This document shows, piece after piece, positions 62,738 through 64,000 of a DNA stretch of 64,000 nucleotides. The stretch lies in NCBI GenBank assembly GCA_964388105.1, contig CAYLYQ010000003.1, positions 1-64,000 of the forward strand, read 5' to 3'. A model generated the notes under the pieces. That model was not told the DNA's origin and ran no database searches. It was given only the letters and a program-made list of their open reading frames with translations. The position numbers were made by a program, and so were the translations under genes. The stretch comes from ZC4RG35 sp964388105. GTDB lineage: Bacteria; Actinomycetota; Acidimicrobiia; Spongiisociales; ZC4RG35. Each line of letters starts with the position of its first letter. Position 1 is the first letter of the stretch.

Positions 62738-64000
62738 GTGATACGCGACATGGCGACCGAAACCGGCGGCGACCACGGACGCCGGCAAACCGTCACCTAC
62801 CTGTTCGCTGATCTCGCCGGCTCGACCGTTCTCGCCCGCAGCCTCGGCGACGCGTTTCCCGCGCTCCTCAGGCTCTTTCACGAGACCGTGCGAGAGACGG
62901 TCGAGGCCCACGCCGGGCGCGTGGAGCGCACCGAGGGCGACCTCCTGCGATGCGAGTTCGGCGATCCCGCTCAGGCACTGCGGGCCGCCCATGACATCGC
63001 CATGGCGATGGCTGCCGAGTCGTGGCCTGAGGGCTCCAACCCGCAATGTCGCATCGGGATTCACACCGGCTCCGGCCTCGAGGACGCCGACACGCAAAGG
63101 GCCCGGGGAGTCGGAGAGGCGGCGCAGGCCGGGCAGGTGCTGTTGTCCGAAGCGACTGCGAGGTTGGTCGAGGAAGAGGCCAGGAACCTGGGCTGGCCAC
63201 TCGTGGCCCTGGGCAGCTACGGCGTCGGCGACCATGGCGAGACCGAGAGGCTCGTGCGAGTCGATTTCCCGGACGTGGCCGCGGCCCCCTCGCGCCCACG
63301 AGCCCGCCCTCGGTCGGGATCTCGGATTCCCAGCCCCCCTTCCGGCATCGTCGGACGGGCCGACGACCTCGCCGGTGCGGCCGAATTGCTGCTTCGGGAC
63401 GGGGTCCGGCTGGTGACCATCACCGGGCCGGGCGGCACGGGGAAGACCCGCTTGTCCATCGAGCTGGCCCGTCGATTGGAGAGCAAGTTCCCCGACGGTG
63501 CCGTGTTCGTGGAGCTCGCAGGCGCCAGCGACCCCGACCAGCTGCTGGTCGCCGTCGCCCGGTCTCTCGGGATCTTCGAGGGCCCAAACCGCACGGTGAT
63601 CGAGGCTCTCGCCACCGTGGCGGGCGACGCCCGGCTTCTCCTCGTGCTGGACAACACCGAGCAGATCACGGACGCCGCAAGAGCCGTCGGCCAGGTCATC
63701 GACACACTGACTGCGGCCAAGGTGCTCGTCACCAGCCGGTCTCCGCTCCGCTCGTCATGGGAGCACGAGTACCCGCTCTCCCCCCTCACCGTGCCCTCGA
63801 GCTCGGCGAGCCACGACGAGATCCTCGCCTCGGAGGCGGTGACACTTCTGATGGAGCGGGCATCCGGCGTTCGCCCCGGGTTCTCCCTGACGCCTGCCAA
63901 CGAAGCCGCCATCGCCGAGATCACCCGGCAGCTCGACGGCCTGCCCCTGGCGATCGAGCTGGCCGCCACCCGGTTGCGGGTCCTCACGCCCGAGATGCTC
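62738..64000 (+). CDS. Class III cyclase-domain + NB-ARC ATPase regulator (runs off window)
   Basis: At least 421 residues, no stop before the window ends. GTG 62738 or ATG 62750 starts. Residues about 15-175 are a class III cyclase-like fold: VTYLFADLAGSTVLARSLGD with the first metal Asp, RTEGDLLRCEFGDP and RIGIHTGSG, but the usual VNxAARL transition-state stretch is replaced by GVGEAAQAGQ, so activity is doubtful. From about residue 200: VTITGPGGTGKTRLSIELAR (Walker A), LLLVLDNTEQI (Walker B), VTSRSPL and GLPLAIELAATRLR of NB-ARC/STAND ATPases. Probably a signal-transducing STAND protein whose output domain lies beyond 64000. Confidence 0.85.
   Translation, partial: MIRDMATETGGDHGRRQTVTYLFADLAGSTVLARSLGDAFPALLRLFHETVRETVEAHAGRVERTEGDLLRCEFGDPAQALRAAHDIAMAMAAESWPEGSNPQCRIGIHTGSGLEDADTQRARGVGEAAQAGQVLLSEATARLVEEEARNLGWPLVALGSYGVGDHGETERLVRVDFPDVAAAPSRPRARPRSGSRIPSPPSGIVGRADDLAGAAELLLRDGVRLVTITGPGGTGKTRLSIELARRLESKFPDGAVFVELAGASDPDQLLVAVARSLGIFEGPNRTVIEALATVAGDARLLLVLDNTEQITDAARAVGQVIDTLTAAKVLVTSRSPLRSSWEHEYPLSPLTVPSSSASHDEILASEAVTLLMERASGVRPGFSLTPANEAAIAEITRQLDGLPLAIELAATRLRVLTPEML

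Overview
The window is high-GC, gene-dense DNA with features typical of an actinobacterium: paired FadE-type acyl-CoA dehydrogenases, an AidB-like enzyme, group II truncated haemoglobin, FadD15-like acyl-CoA synthetase, many GTG/TTG starts, and a recurrent TANNNT hexamer 6-9 bases upstream of starts that lack a Shine-Dalgarno sequence (leaderless mRNAs). An uncultured Acidimicrobiia-like or related deep actinobacterial lineage is a reasonable inference but is not proven. Two runs of exactly 100 N (7507-7606 and 50358-50457) are scaffold joins, as in a metagenome assembly, and both break genes. No rRNA, tRNA, CRISPR array, prophage or intact insertion sequence was seen.

Layout. 1-155: a tandem 60-base repeat containing strong hairpins; an inverted relative lies at 7853-7920. 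164-5020: zinc-type ABC importer split over two divergent arms around a Fur/Zur box, with a PatB-like C-S lyase, then an ArsR-VOC pair. 5060-7848: Co/Ni ECF importer (CbiO, CbiQ, CbiM) and a Fur-family regulator fragment across gap 1. 7948-11900: three acyl-CoA dehydrogenases. 11924-14205: VOC protein, truncated haemoglobin, CorC/HlyC-like membrane protein. 14209-17881: ferric-iron importer FbpABC. 18368-31746: two complete branched-chain-amino-acid-type ABC importers, the second enclosing an acyl-CoA synthetase. 31813-39689: mixed housekeeping, including NAD salvage (pncB, pncA) and phosphofructokinase. 39781-43762: P-type cation ATPase and MFS transporter. 43821-51093: redox block of split-subunit transhydrogenase (pntAA, pntAB, pntB), pyruvate:ferredoxin oxidoreductase and a dihydroorotate-dehydrogenase-like protein broken by gap 2. 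51101-57742: small genes, an OmpR-type two-component system, a degenerate MreB-like protein and a DksA/TraR zinc finger protein. 57819-59440: an unusual regulator with a KaiC-like domain, an XRE helix-turn-helix and a cupin, convergent with a macrodomain protein. 59457-62694: a divergent cluster around a palindrome (haem-copper/NnrS-like membrane protein, DUF59 protein and hemerythrin on one side; duplicated DUF2249 protein and a cysteine-bearing SufR/ArsR-like regulator on the other) that looks like a nitric-oxide or Fe-S stress module. 62738-end: cyclase-domain/NB-ARC regulator running off the window.

How it fits together. The cell appears to invest in metal acquisition (Zn, Co/Ni, Fe), each with its own apparent control, and in import and beta-oxidation-type use of carboxylic acids (two Liv-type importers, acyl-CoA synthetase, acyl-CoA dehydrogenases). 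The PFOR plus transhydrogenase block suggests ferredoxin- and NADPH-linked redox flexibility, and the haemoglobin, hemerythrin, DUF2249 and SufR-like genes suggest exposure to low oxygen and reactive nitrogen. The most promising less-described elements are the 59457-62694 module with its operator and the KaiC-like/XRE/cupin fusion.
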